Positions 54,034 to 63,236 of a stretch of 64,000 bases of DNA are shown piece after piece. Every line of letters begins with the position of its first letter. The first letter of the stretch is position 1. The notes beneath the pieces were generated by a model. It saw only the letters and a list, made by a program, of their open reading frames with translations, was not told the origin of the DNA and searched no databases. Source of the stretch: CAVQBP01 sp963848195 (lineage in GTDB: Bacteria; Bacteroidota; Ignavibacteria; Ignavibacteriales; Ignavibacteriaceae); NCBI GenBank assembly GCA_963848195.1, contig CAWKCY010000003.1:1-64000 (forward strand), given 5' to 3'. A program made the position numbers and the translations under genes.

Positions 54034-55428
54034 ATGCTCACTAACCGGAAATCAATATACTATTTAAGATTATTCTTAGATTTAATTATCTTAAATTTAT
54101 CTTTTATTGTTTCTGCAATTCTTGCCCAGTCATTTCAGATTCTCATCCATAAGCCGCATATGTTTGTTCTTTTGGCTGTGCTGAATTTTCTATGGTACTT
54201 TGTTTCGAATGTTATAAATTTTTATGAAGATTACTCAACCCGGTATTTTATCTATCAATTTACCGCGATATTAAAAAATGTTGTTATACAGGTGCTCACT
54301 ACTGTACTGTTTGTCTTCTTTGCAAAAGAGCTTCTATTTACTCGTAATTTTATAATTTTTTATGCCGCTTTTCTCATAGTATTTATAAGTGCCAGAGTTC
54401 AGATAATAAGATATTTACTTAAAAAAATAAGGGGAAGGGAAAAAAATTTAAGAAATGTTTTAATTGTAGGCGCAGGAGACACAGGCAGAAATTTTCAGCA
54501 GATGCTTCAAGAGCATAATGATTTCGGATATAATACTATCGGGTTTGTAGATGATTATAGTATTGGTGAAAATATATTAGGAACAATCGAGGATATGGAT
54601 CAAATCGTTACTGAAAGAAACGTTGAAGTCGTTGTAATTGCTTTACCTTTTAACGAATCTATCCAGCTGGATAAAATAGTAAATATATGCAGTAAACATG
54701 CAGTCAGAGCCCATATAATTCCAGATTATTTCAGTATTACTTCAAAAAAATTCCAGATAAACATGATCGGAGATTTTCCTATAATTACTGTGAGAAATGA
54801 ACCTCTGGCAGAAGCTCACTGGCAGTTTATTAAAAGAATATTTGATCTAATAATTTCAATACTCGTTTTTTTGCTAATATTATCCTGGCTTTTCCCTCTT
54901 ATCTTCTTAATGAATAAGATTTTCGGAAGCGGTTCAATGTTATTTATTCAGGATCGTATTGGAGTTAAAAATCAAATATTTAAATGTTATAAGTTCAGAA
55001 CAATGCATATTAAATCGGAAAATGAAAATATTTTTCATCCCACATATGAAGGGGATCCCAGAGTAACAAGAATAGGAAGGTTTCTGAGAAAATCCAATAT
55101 AGATGAACTCCCACAATTCATCAATATACTAAAAGGAGAAATGTCTGTAGTTGGACCAAGACCTCACCCTCTTCCTTACAACGAGATCTATAAACAAGTT
55201 GTTGATGAAATAAAAATAAGAAACTGGGTAAAGCCCGGTTTAACCGGCTGGGCACAGGTACATGGTTACCGTGGAGATGTGATCGATGAAGAAGAGAATA
55301 AGAGACGCATAATGAAAAGGATTGAATATGATCTCTGGTATATCGAAAATTGGTCTATCTGGCTCGATATTCAGATAATACTTTTAACCGTCTGGCAGAT
55401 GTTAAAAGGCGAAACAAAAGCCGTATGA
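54034..55428 (+). CDS. Undecaprenyl-phosphate sugar phosphotransferase (WcaJ/PglC-type)
   Basis: A 464-residue membrane enzyme that starts polysaccharide synthesis by placing a sugar-1-phosphate on undecaprenyl phosphate. Four to five N-terminal transmembrane segments precede a Rossmann-like CoA-binding domain (VLIVGAGDTGRNFQQMLQEHND). The catalytic C-terminus is KRIFDLIISILVF, KCYKFRTMH, NIDELPQFINILKGEMSVVGPRP and KPGLTGWAQVHGYRG. Last gene of the cluster on this strand. Confidence 0.95.
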   Translation: MLTNRKSIYYLRLFLDLIILNLSFIVSAILAQSFQILIHKPHMFVLLAVLNFLWYFVSNVINFYEDYSTRYFIYQFTAILKNVVIQVLTTVLFVFFAKELLFTRNFIIFYAAFLIVFISARVQIIRYLLKKIRGREKNLRNVLIVGAGDTGRNFQQMLQEHNDFGYNTIGFVDDYSIGENILGTIEDMDQIVTERNVEVVVIALPFNESIQLDKIVNICSKHAVRAHIIPDYFSITSKKFQINMIGDFPIITVRNEPLAEAHWQFIKRIFDLIISILVFLLILSWLFPLIFLMNKIFGSGSMLFIQDRIGVKNQIFKCYKFRTMHIKSENENIFHPTYEGDPRVTRIGRFLRKSNIDELPQFINILKGEMSVVGPRPHPLPYNEIYKQVVDEIKIRNWVKPGLTGWAQVHGYRGDVIDEEENKRRIMKRIEYDLWYIENWSIWLDIQIILLTVWQMLKGETKAV

Positions 55429-55721
55429 ATTTTATTTACTGAAATTACCCGTGCGTTATCATTCTGAACACCTGGAACTTTAGTGAAGGCTGAGCTGACT
55501 CTCCTAAGGATAAATCCCCTCCTCGGAGGGGTGCAGGGGTGGGTTTTCACTGGAATCCCCTCATTTCATCTAATTAGCAGCGAATGAATAATTAGTAATT
55601 AAACAATTAAACAATTAAGCATTTAAACAATTAGAATCATTATAAATTTGTTTTTACAGTCTTGACTAAATAAATTGCACTGAACAAAAATATTTCATCT
55701 TTAATTATTTAGGGTATACAA

Positions 55722-56072
55722 ATGGCATCAGATTTTATTGCACACATCGAAATTCCTTCTACTAATATTGAAAAATCCGGGGACTTTTTTAACAAGTTGT
55801 TCGACTGGACTTTTAAACCGTTTGGAAACGGCTATCTGCTTTATAATACACATAAGAGTTTTACTATAGGCATTAGAAAAGTAGACAAAGTTTTTCAGGG
55901 TGAAGCAACTATTTTTCATGTCAGAGTTGACGACATAAATAAATACACTGAAAAAGCTGCACAATTAGGCGGAGAGATTTTTAGAGGCAGAACAACAATC
56001 CCTGCTATGGGCTTTTATGCTTTGATTAAAGATATCGACGGTAATACAATAGGATTGTATCAAACCAACTGA
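55722..56072 (+). CDS. VOC/glyoxalase-like protein
   Basis: A 116-residue single VOC module (FIAHIEIPSTNIEKSGDFFNKLFDWTF; GFYALIKDIDGNTIGLYQTN). The metal ligands of true glyoxalases are only partly present, so a binding or bleomycin-resistance-like role is possible. Substrate not inferable. Flanked upstream by AT-rich AATTAAAC tandem repeats (55591-55630) and a G/C-rich dispersed repeat (55503-55553). Confidence 0.88.
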   Translation: MASDFIAHIEIPSTNIEKSGDFFNKLFDWTFKPFGNGYLLYNTHKSFTIGIRKVDKVFQGEATIFHVRVDDINKYTEKAAQLGGEIFRGRTTIPAMGFYALIKDIDGNTIGLYQTN

Positions 56073-56207
56073 GTTTAGAATAACTGAGTGGATGAATGAA
56101 TTGAATGGATGAATGACATAAACTTATTTAGAACCCATTCAATCATCCAATCATTCAACCATTCAGTCTTTCTATTATTTAAAAAGCTAATACGGAACTT
56201 ATAAATC

Positions 56208-57554
56208 ATGCAGGACCAATTACAGAGTATTTTAAATAACATAAGTTCTTTTATCTGGGGGGTTCCGCTTCTCGTTTTACTCGTTGGAACCGGTATATAT
56301 CTTACCTTTTTACTTAAGGGATTACAATTTCGGAAGCTTTACCATTCTCTCTGGCTGGCATTGATTAAAAGAAAAGATGACGGTGATAATCCCGGAGATA
56401 TTTCACATTTTCAAGCTTTAATGACAGCTTTGGCTGCAACTGTTGGGACAGGAAACATTGCCGGAGTAGCAACAGCATTAGCTACCGGCGGTCCGGGAGC
56501 TTTATTCTGGATGTGGATTACCGGTTTGTTTGGTATGGCTACAAAATATGCCGAAGCAGTACTTGCTGTAAAATTCAGGGAAAAGGATGAATATGGTACC
56601 ATGAGCGGCGGGCCGATGTATTATATTACGAAGGGATTAAAACTTAAATGGCTTGGAATTATATTTGCCATCTTTGCATCTATAGCAGCATTTGGAATCG
56701 GCAATATGGTGCAGTCAAACTCAGTTGCTGATGCAGTTCAGCATTCTTTTAATATTCCTGTTGAAGTTACCGGAATAATTTTAGCAATTCTTACTGGCTT
56801 AGTAATTTTGGGCGGAATAAAAAATATTGGAAATGTAACGCAGGTACTTGTACCTGTAATGGTTGTATTCTATATGCTGGCTGCACTCATAGTGGTTATT
56901 ATTCATATTGAATTTGTTCCTAAAGTAATAGCACTTGTAATTTCAGAAGCATTTACTCCTACCGCCGCACAAGGTGGTTTTGCTGGTGCCACTGTCATGA
57001 TGACTATAAGAATGGGAGTAGCACGCGGTGTATTCTCTAATGAATCCGGATTAGGAAGTGCACCAATAGCCGCCGCCGCTGCTCAAACCAAACATCCAGT
57101 TACTCAAGCCCTTGTATCAATGACACAAACTTTCATAGATACAATTGTCGTCTGCTCATTTACTGGCTTCGCAATTCTCGTAAGTAATGTCCTTCCCACC
57201 GGTCAAACTGGAGTTCCTTTAACTTCTATGGCCTTTACAACTGCTCTTCCCGGAGAGTGGGGGGGAATAGTTGTCAGTATAGGTATAATTTTATTTGCCT
57301 ACTCAACTATTTTAGGATGGAGTTATTATGGTGAAAAATCCCTGGAATTTTTATTGGGACCTAAATCAATTAAACCATATAGATTATTATTTGTAATAGC
57401 TGTTTTCCTTGGTGCCATTGCAAAATTGGACTTAGTATGGACTTTCGCTGATATTATGAATGGGTTAATGGCTGTACCAAATCTCATAGGGCTCTTAGGG
57501 CTTGGAGGAATTGTAGCCGCGGAGACAAGGGATTATTTTAATAAAAGGGGTTGA
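56208..57554 (+). CDS. Sodium:alanine symporter family transporter
   Basis: A 448-residue AGCS transporter with about eleven membrane helices. GTVGTGNIAGVATALATGGPGALFWMW is the family signature and RMGVARGVFSNESGLGSAPIAAAAAQT the second. It imports alanine or glycine with Na+. Preceded by an inverted-repeat tract of ATGAATG/CATTCA (56089-56165). Confidence 0.95.
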   Translation: MQDQLQSILNNISSFIWGVPLLVLLVGTGIYLTFLLKGLQFRKLYHSLWLALIKRKDDGDNPGDISHFQALMTALAATVGTGNIAGVATALATGGPGALFWMWITGLFGMATKYAEAVLAVKFREKDEYGTMSGGPMYYITKGLKLKWLGIIFAIFASIAAFGIGNMVQSNSVADAVQHSFNIPVEVTGIILAILTGLVILGGIKNIGNVTQVLVPVMVVFYMLAALIVVIIHIEFVPKVIALVISEAFTPTAAQGGFAGATVMMTIRMGVARGVFSNESGLGSAPIAAAAAQTKHPVTQALVSMTQTFIDTIVVCSFTGFAILVSNVLPTGQTGVPLTSMAFTTALPGEWGGIVVSIGIILFAYSTILGWSYYGEKSLEFLLGPKSIKPYRLLFVIAVFLGAIAKLDLVWTFADIMNGLMAVPNLIGLLGLGGIVAAETRDYFNKRG

Positions 57555-57562
57555 GTATAAAA

Positions 57563-57674
57563 AGAGCTTGTGTGAATATTATTAACCAACGGTTTTAACC
57601 GTTGGAAAATGAAGCAAAAAACAAAATTTTTGATAACCGTTTTAACGGTTTTTCTGACTTTTCACACAAGCTCT
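57563..57674. repeat. MITE-like element with TTGTGTGA ends
   Basis: AGAGCTTGTGTGA (57563-57575) and TCACACAAGCTCT (57662-57674) are perfect 13-bp inverted ends. Inside is the palindrome CCAACGGTTTTAACCGTTGG (57586-57605). A second partial copy lies at 58536. Confidence 0.8.
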
Positions 57675-57715
57675 AAATTCCTATACTCCCTTAAAGGGAT
57701 AGTATCGGTTACCGA

Positions 57716-58321
57716 TTATTTCTTTTTCATCATTGTAAATTTAGCAAATTCATCGGGAGTCTGGGGATCTGTTACTTTATTATTAATAGGCTTTACTGAC
57801 TGCAGGTAAGCAAAAATATCTTTTAGGTCATCATCCTTTATTTGTCCGATAGCTTCCCATGGCATGGGCGGTAAAATTGGGCGACCTTCACCCAAATGTT
57901 TGCCGGAACGAAGGGCTTTTATAAATCTGTCTTCAGTCCAATTGCCTAAACCGGTTTCTTTATCAGGTGTTAAGTTAGCTGTATAAGAAACTCCCCATGG
58001 ACCAACCCATGCTGTTAGATCACCCCTGCTTACTACCCATTGACCCTGCGCAACAAAATTTGGATTAAATTCCATAGCTGTTACTGCTCCCGGGGAACCT
58101 GATAATAGTTTTGTAGTATCGGGAACTGGTCCTCTCGCAGTCATTACCTTCGGTGAATGACAATCATTGCAGCCGCCAAGGTTAACTAAATATTTCCCCC
58201 TTTCCACTCTCATTTCCTTACTCATAGATTTCTCTTCCTGCTGTTTTGTACAGTTTATTTGAGAAAAAACTATAGCAACGAAAAGGATACAGAAAGAAAT
58301 GCCCAAAATATTTTTACGCAT
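57716..58321 (-). CDS. Exported c-type cytochrome
   Basis: A 201-residue protein with a signal peptide (RKNILGISFCILFVAIVFS-Q) and one heme c motif GGCNDCHS (Cys51, Cys54, His55). Likely axial Met is in the LPPMPW segment. GPWGVSYTANLTPDKETGLGNWTEDRFIKALRSGKHLGEGRPILPPMPW matches cytochrome c family proteins fused or adjacent to dehydrogenases; here no dehydrogenase is near. Periplasmic electron carrier. Flanked on both sides by related MITEs. Confidence 0.9.
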   Translation of the reverse strand: MRKNILGISFCILFVAIVFSQINCTKQQEEKSMSKEMRVERGKYLVNLGGCNDCHSPKVMTARGPVPDTTKLLSGSPGAVTAMEFNPNFVAQGQWVVSRGDLTAWVGPWGVSYTANLTPDKETGLGNWTEDRFIKALRSGKHLGEGRPILPPMPWEAIGQIKDDDLKDIFAYLQSVKPINNKVTDPQTPDEFAKFTMMKKK

Positions 58322-58535
58322 GAACCCTCCGATATATAATTGTTTTTAAATATTAAAGAATTGAAATTGTCCGGGAAAATGACAGCAATATTATGGGAGT
58401 GAAACTATAAAGGAGTAAATTTAAAGTCAATAAGAAAAAAAGATTATTTTTATTACATTGTTACATAAGCAGAACACAACTCTTCCGCTTTGCAAAACAA
58501 GGAGCCTTCTCATACCTAATTATTTAACCTGCCTA

Positions 58536-58616
58536 AAGACTGTGTGAATATCATTAACTAACGGTTTTAACCGTTGGAAAATGAAACAAAAACGAAACTT
58601 TTATCAACCGTTTTAA
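58536..58616. repeat. Truncated copy of the 57.56-kb MITE
   Basis: ACTGTGTGAATATCATTAAC and TAACGGTTTTAACCGTTGG, then AAAATGAAACAAAAACG match the left three-quarters of the element at 57563. The right end is missing. It lies upstream of the cytochrome start, so the two copies bracket that gene. Confidence 0.75.
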
Positions 58617-58669
58617 TTTATCTACAGCTGATTATAGCCGATAATGGTCAGAAATTAACATGTTGTCCA

Positions 58670-58740
58670 TATCTCTTTGGTATTAATAATAATGTTAGTG
58701 TTTATTTTGGGCTGCGGCTTAAATGAGGTGCTAAAAGGAT
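58670..58740 (+). other. attC-like half site ahead of a VapBC pair
   Basis: TTGGTATTAATAATAATGTT, then TTTTGGGCTGCGGCTTAA resembles the right half of attC-E (TTGGTATTGTTATTTTGGGCGGCGG) and attC-A (TTATGGGCAGCGGCTTAA). It continues ATGAGGTGCTAAAAGG with no GTTRRRY core. No matching R' half is seen nearby. Probably a decayed cassette border far from the array. Confidence 0.45.
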
Positions 58741-58802
58741 AATTGATTTTTATAATTTCAAAGTTTATATTTAAGAGTATAAACTACGAAAGGATAGGAA
58801 AG

Positions 58803-59051
58803 ATGCAATCATCTGCAAAAGAATTAAGATTCCATACAAAAGAGATACTTGATTCAGTACATAGAGGAGAAGAAGTAGTCATTACATTTAGAGGTAAACC
58901 TTATGCGAAAATTGTCCCTCTAAAAGAATCAAAAAAAGACAAAGGCTCAAAAAATGAATTATTTGGTATCTGGAAAAATCGAAAAGACATGGAAAATGTT
59001 GACGAGTATATCCGTAACATAAGGAAAGGAAGAATTCATGTTAATGATTGA
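58803..59051 (+). CDS. Phd/YefM-type antitoxin of a VapC toxin
   Basis: An 82-residue antitoxin: MQSSAKELRFHTKEILDSVHRGEEVVITFRGKPYAKIVPLKES is a Phd-like DNA-binding fold, with a charged tail (FGIWKNRKDMENVDEYIRNIRKGRIHVND) that binds the toxin. ATG at 58803 follows AGGATAGGAAAG, and upstream residues in the longer frame are not conserved-looking. It overlaps the toxin gene by 14 bp. Antitoxin fold (Phd) paired with a PIN toxin, a common mixed pairing. Confidence 0.87.
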   Translation: MQSSAKELRFHTKEILDSVHRGEEVVITFRGKPYAKIVPLKESKKDKGSKNELFGIWKNRKDMENVDEYIRNIRKGRIHVND

Positions 59052-59418
59052 TTCTGATATATTGATATGGTATATGAGAGGAAATCCCAAAGCATATAAT
59101 GCAATAGAAGATCAGTATGGATTCTTTATATCGGTTGTAAGTTATATGGAATTAGTTCATGGAATGCAAAATAAAGGAGAACTAACTCTATTAAGGAAAA
59201 CCATGAGAAATTGGAATGCGAAAATATTATATATAAATGAAGATATTTCAACTAAAGCAATGTTTTTTGTAGAACAACATTTTTTAAGTCATTCGATAGT
59301 TCTTGCTGATGCATTAATAGGGGCAACAGCAATATCGAATGGATTGAAATTATTAACATCAAATATTAAACATTATAAGATATTAAAAAATATCGAACTT
59401 GAAGTTTTCAAACCATAA
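59038..59418 (+). CDS. vapC: VapC-type PIN-domain toxin
   Basis: A 126-residue PIN RNase: MLMIDSDILIWYMRGN (Asp), ISVVSYMELVHGMQN (Glu), SIVLADALIGATAI (Asp) and LLTSNIKHYK (Asn in place of the last Asp). That substitution is found in many functional PIN toxins, so activity is plausible. Second gene of the pair. Confidence 0.87.
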   Translation: MLMIDSDILIWYMRGNPKAYNAIEDQYGFFISVVSYMELVHGMQNKGELTLLRKTMRNWNAKILYINEDISTKAMFFVEQHFLSHSIVLADALIGATAISNGLKLLTSNIKHYKILKNIELEVFKP

Positions 59419-59518
59419 AGCATTTCAAGCCGTTATGTATATACTAACCAACAGTGTATACAAACCCGGCATCATGCTTTATGACTGTAATGAAGAAAGA
59501 GGATATATTTATTTTGGA

Positions 59519-59648
59519 GGAAACCCTGTGGATACAATTGCAGTTAATAGTATACAATTTTTTTGATAGTATGTTTGTAGGGGGCAGTATTGCTGTAATT
59601 GACGTTAACGATGATGGAGTTAAAGACATAGTTGCAACAACTGCTTAA
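59519..59648 (+). pseudogene. Fragment of an FG-GAP/VCBS-type repeat protein
   Basis: GNPVDTIAVNSIQFF stops in one frame and continues FDSMFVGGSIAVIDVNDDGVKDIVATTA in the next across a run of T's (59548-59556). DVNDDGVKDIV is the Ca-binding loop of FG-GAP/VCBS propellers. No start and no continuation; it is debris of a larger exported protein. Nothing else is seen in the surrounding 380 bp. Confidence 0.55.
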
Positions 59649-59799
59649 GGCGCAGAAATTTTCGACAGATTCCATTGATTTTGCAATTATGGATCAACTG
59701 TTTGGGCAAGTAAAAAAAGAGAGAATATTAAAAAAAGAAAGCAAATTTTTTGAAACATAATAACCCCTTTGTTTTGTGATTGATGATAGAGTATATTCT

Positions 59800-60444
59800 T
59801 TAGAGCATATATCCAACTAAAAAGATTATACCTAAATTCCTCCATTCAACAGGAGAATCTTGATCAAAATCTTTTGGGTGGATTTTTGTTAAACTTAGTT
59901 GTCCACGTAGTTCAAATAACAAAGATGAATCGAATAATCTTATTTTTTCCCCTATTCCTGCCTCAACTGATACATTATATCTCCCTACCTTTTCAGTAAC
60001 AGTTTCTAAACTACTGGATTGATAATCTGTATAATTTTTGTATTGTGCATTTATCAAATACGCAAAACTTGGACCTAAAAAGAAATACAAATCCCTTAAC
60101 CAATTAGTTTGGTATTTTAATAATATCGAAACACGGATATAGCGAGTTATAAATCTCTGATAAACATTTAATTCGTTGAAAAGTGAACCTTTAATTTCGG
60201 TAATGCTATTTTGATAAATTAATTCACCAATTAACGAAAAATTCTTTGGTAATTGATTTTCGAAAAAAATTCCTGCTATAAAACCTAGTGTAAAAGAATT
60301 CTCGGCAACCCCACGTAGTGAGGTTATCTCCCAATACCCCACCCCACCTTTAATTCCATATGAAAATTTTTCTTGGCAGAATTCACTAGATGAAAAAACA
60401 ATTACTATCACGAAGATCAAATAAAGAAAACGTTTTTGCCCCAT
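59800..60444 (-). CDS. Outer-membrane beta-barrel-like protein
   Basis: A 214-residue exported barrel with a signal peptide (RFLYLIFVIVIVFSSSEFC-Q) and strands YGIKGGVGYWEI, FTLGFIAGIFFENQL, ISVLLKYQTNWLRDLYFFLGPSFAYL, ELRGQLSLTKI, terminal IIFLVGYML. Similar in style to PorT/OMP_b-brl family proteins. Function unknown. A divergent region of about 540 bp separates it from the next gene. Confidence 0.8.
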   Translation of the reverse strand: MGQKRFLYLIFVIVIVFSSSEFCQEKFSYGIKGGVGYWEITSLRGVAENSFTLGFIAGIFFENQLPKNFSLIGELIYQNSITEIKGSLFNELNVYQRFITRYIRVSILLKYQTNWLRDLYFFLGPSFAYLINAQYKNYTDYQSSSLETVTEKVGRYNVSVEAGIGEKIRLFDSSLLFELRGQLSLTKIHPKDFDQDSPVEWRNLGIIFLVGYML

Positions 60445-60487
60445 TGTTTGCTCCTATTATTTAAATAATGATTTTTCAAAAAAGGCG

Positions 60488-60597
60488 GCTTAGGGACAAT
60501 TTGTCGTGCACCCGAAAGAATAGCCTTAGGTCGGCAACCTAATATATTTTTATTAACGAAAAACCGCCACATAAAACATGGGCTATTCTGTTTTTAA
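60488..60597. repeat. Intergenic inverted repeats of unclear nature
   Basis: AGAATAGCC (60518-60526) is inverted as GGCTATTCT (60582-60590), and GGCGGC (60484-60489) faces CCGCC (60566-60570). This could be a structured leader or a decayed mobile element. Further on (60702-60740) is a 12-codon stub MKKYFLFIIVNY, resembling a broken signal peptide. Confidence 0.35.
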
Positions 60598-60987
60598 AAA
60601 TTAGAAAAATTTATCAATATTAAGGAGGAAAATTCTGATAAAATCAATTTGTACGTTCATACTCATAAAAAATAAAATGTTTAATCAATACGGAGTTTAA
60701 AATGAAAAAATATTTTTTATTTATTATTGTTAACTATTGACGCCGAAGCATTTTTTTTGTAAGATTGTAGTGAACGTAAATAATGCTAAGAAACCTCCTG
60801 GCAATTTATTTATGCCTTGTAATTCTTACAAGATAAAAGGGATGAGACAATTACCTGATTAATGGGGAGCTTTTCTTTAGCAATTTCAACAAATAATAGA
60901 ATGCAAAGTGAGATCTGCAAAGATTTTTCATTGTGCAAAAGAAGAATCTGCAATTTTTCATTCGACAGAAAAAGGGTGTTTGCTGAT

Positions 60988-62019
60988 ATGCGATATATAA
61001 TTTTGATTTCATTATTATTATTATTTGTGCTTAGTTGTAATAACAATCCAGTGACTCCGCCTGAAGATCAATCTGGCAGAAGAGATTATGTCTGGACAAT
61101 TGATACAATAAGTTCATTTGACATAATTAGTCGACTTTGGGGAAGTTCGCCAACTGACTTATGGGCAATAACATCTTCAAATCCATATGAATCTATCTAT
61201 CATTTTGATGGAACGAAATGGACAACCGATGGAATTTTTCGTTTATGGGCGCCTTCTTCAATCTATGGTTTCAACAGTAAGAATATTTATATTGGGGGGC
61301 AGCGAGGAAAAATATATAAATATGATGGGAATAATTGGAGTGAAATAGCTTCATTAGAAAAGGATGGCCACAGCGATATTGTTTTCAGTAACATGTGGGG
61401 TGAATCTATTTTTGATTTGACATATAACCTTTTTGCAACCGGAGCTTATCCTGAGAAAAATGGATATCTTAATAATAGTGTTATTGCTCATTATGTCAAC
61501 AATAAATGGGAAATTTTGAATACGGATAGTTTATACGGATTAGTATCACGCATATTCAGAAATCCTGTGGATAACAAAGTTTATATTCTCACAATAGGTG
61601 GTCATAATTATACAGACAGCACTACAATTTGGGTATATGATCAAGGAAATTACCATAAACTTTATAGCAATATATGGGTACAAGGTTTACAAGCAGATCT
61701 CAGCTTTATTGGGAGAGAAGTTTATTTTATAATGGGAAATAAAATCGCCATTCGAAATAATAACCAATTTCAAACTATTATAACAGTTGATAATCCTAAA
61801 TTTTATCAACGTATCTGGGGAAGGAATTCAAAAGATATTTTTCTATTAATGACCGATGGATTGGCTCATTATAATGGAACTGATATTGAATATCTTTTTT
61901 ATTTTAATGTTACTCAAAGGACCCAAATCTATGGGGCATCACTTTTCGAAAACGATGTTTTCTTTTTAGTATCGGAAGCACAGACAACTTTAAATTTAAT
62001 ATATCACGGGAAATTATAA
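60988..62019 (+). CDS. Lipoprotein with repeated beta-propeller-like motifs
   Basis: About 343 residues from ATG 60988, chosen since the lipobox MRYIILISLLLLFVLSCNN then starts the protein. Repeats of the form LWGSSPTDLWAIT/YHFDGTKW/IYKYDGNNWSEI/IWGRNSKDIFLLMTDGLAHYNGTDIEYL point to a WD-like propeller. Surface or periplasmic lipoprotein. Function unknown. It is followed by another lipoprotein with RCC1-like repeats. Confidence 0.8.
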   Translation: MRYIILISLLLLFVLSCNNNPVTPPEDQSGRRDYVWTIDTISSFDIISRLWGSSPTDLWAITSSNPYESIYHFDGTKWTTDGIFRLWAPSSIYGFNSKNIYIGGQRGKIYKYDGNNWSEIASLEKDGHSDIVFSNMWGESIFDLTYNLFATGAYPEKNGYLNNSVIAHYVNNKWEILNTDSLYGLVSRIFRNPVDNKVYILTIGGHNYTDSTTIWVYDQGNYHKLYSNIWVQGLQADLSFIGREVYFIMGNKIAIRNNNQFQTIITVDNPKFYQRIWGRNSKDIFLLMTDGLAHYNGTDIEYLFYFNVTQRTQIYGASLFENDVFFLVSEAQTTLNLIYHGKL

Positions 62020-62139
62020 GAAGCACTTTTAAGCTTCATATAATTTTTAAGAAACACCTAAAGAAAAGCTATTTCTCTTATTGAACTATTGAAAATACCT
62101 AAGTGCTTTTTATTTATTTGATTTTAAAAATATATAGAG

Positions 62140-63204
62140 ATGAAATTTTCAGATTTAATTAAAAAAACTATAATAATTATATTATTTTTTTACCAATTAT
62201 CTTGCGAACATTCAACCGAGCCAGTGAACTCATTACCTAATAATTTTCTGGGACAATTGGATTCAGATTTAGCATTTGCCATACTAAAACCTGACGGAAG
62301 CGTTTGGACTTGGGGAAACAATTTTACTGGACAACTAGGTAATGGTTCTTTAGAATCCAGTATGATACCAAAACAAATACCAAATTTGAAAAATGTGGTT
62401 TCAATTGATTTATGTGAAGGAGCTGCTGCAGCTGCAGATATTGATGGAAATATTTGGTTTTGGGGAGACAGATTAATTTGGGAAGAGCCAAGCGGATACG
62501 ATACAATTATTGTTAAACCAACAATAATTTCTAATCTAGTTGGTGTAAAACATATGGAAATTAGAGGTTCAAATATCAATATACTTAAAGAGGATGGGAC
62601 TATTTGGCAAGTGGCATTAGATCACAACTCACCTTCTAAATATTCGCAAGCAAAATTAATACATGATATTGAAAATATAAAATATATTTCACAAGATTTA
62701 ATATTAAATCAAAATGGTTATATATGTGCCTTCCCAGGTAAAGAATGGATTGCAACTGAAAATGGGGGAATTGGTAATATGCTCATATCTAAAGTAAAAT
62801 ACATACAAAATATTTTTCAAAGATATACTTTAATTTTAAGAGAAGATAGTACGGTATGGGCATGGGGAAGAGGTAATCCAAATATTATGAATTTAGATAC
62901 TATTATTAATTTTAGTGAACCATCTCCAATTGTTGAATTACAAAATATTATTTCTATATCTGCTAATTCAATGCATTGCCTTGCCTTGAAAAATGATGGC
63001 ACCGTATTTTTTTGGGGATTTCTTGAAACATCCAATAATGTTGAAATATATCAGAATCAACCAATCAAAATAATTGGGCTTGATAACATTAAGATGATAT
63101 TTGCAAGCCCTGTTTATGAATTATTATTTATGAAAAATGATGGTTCCTATTGGTCTTATGACCCAAATACAAAATCATTAAATAAAATCCAGTTACTGGA
63201 TTAA
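62140..63204 (+). CDS. RCC1-repeat lipoprotein
   Basis: A 354-residue protein. Lipobox IILFFYQLSCEHS (Cys about 22). RCC1 repeats: FAILKPDGSVWTWGNNFTGQLGNGSLESSMIPKQIP, ADIDGNIWFWGDRL, STVWAWGRGN, CLALKNDGTVFFWGFLE. RCC1-type propellers usually mediate protein contacts. Probably an outer-surface or periplasmic protein. Its start (MKF) has no strong ribosome site. Confidence 0.88.
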   Translation: MKFSDLIKKTIIIILFFYQLSCEHSTEPVNSLPNNFLGQLDSDLAFAILKPDGSVWTWGNNFTGQLGNGSLESSMIPKQIPNLKNVVSIDLCEGAAAAADIDGNIWFWGDRLIWEEPSGYDTIIVKPTIISNLVGVKHMEIRGSNINILKEDGTIWQVALDHNSPSKYSQAKLIHDIENIKYISQDLILNQNGYICAFPGKEWIATENGGIGNMLISKVKYIQNIFQRYTLILREDSTVWAWGRGNPNIMNLDTIINFSEPSPIVELQNIISISANSMHCLALKNDGTVFFWGFLETSNNVEIYQNQPIKIIGLDNIKMIFASPVYELLFMKNDGSYWSYDPNTKSLNKIQLLD

Positions 63205-63236
63205 ATATAACATGTAACGATTAACGATTCTTAATT

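Noticed and set aside
57609..57809. 66-codon ORF at the cytochrome 3' end
   Set aside because: It runs through the MITE and the antisense of the cytochrome gene.
59454..59648. 64-residue protein starting MYTNPASC
   Set aside because: Only its second half is protein-like, and that half continues from another frame as an FG-GAP fragment.
60862..60987. N-terminal extension of the propeller lipoprotein
   Set aside because: It would put 42 residues before the lipobox; the internal ATG at 60988 starts directly at the signal peptide.
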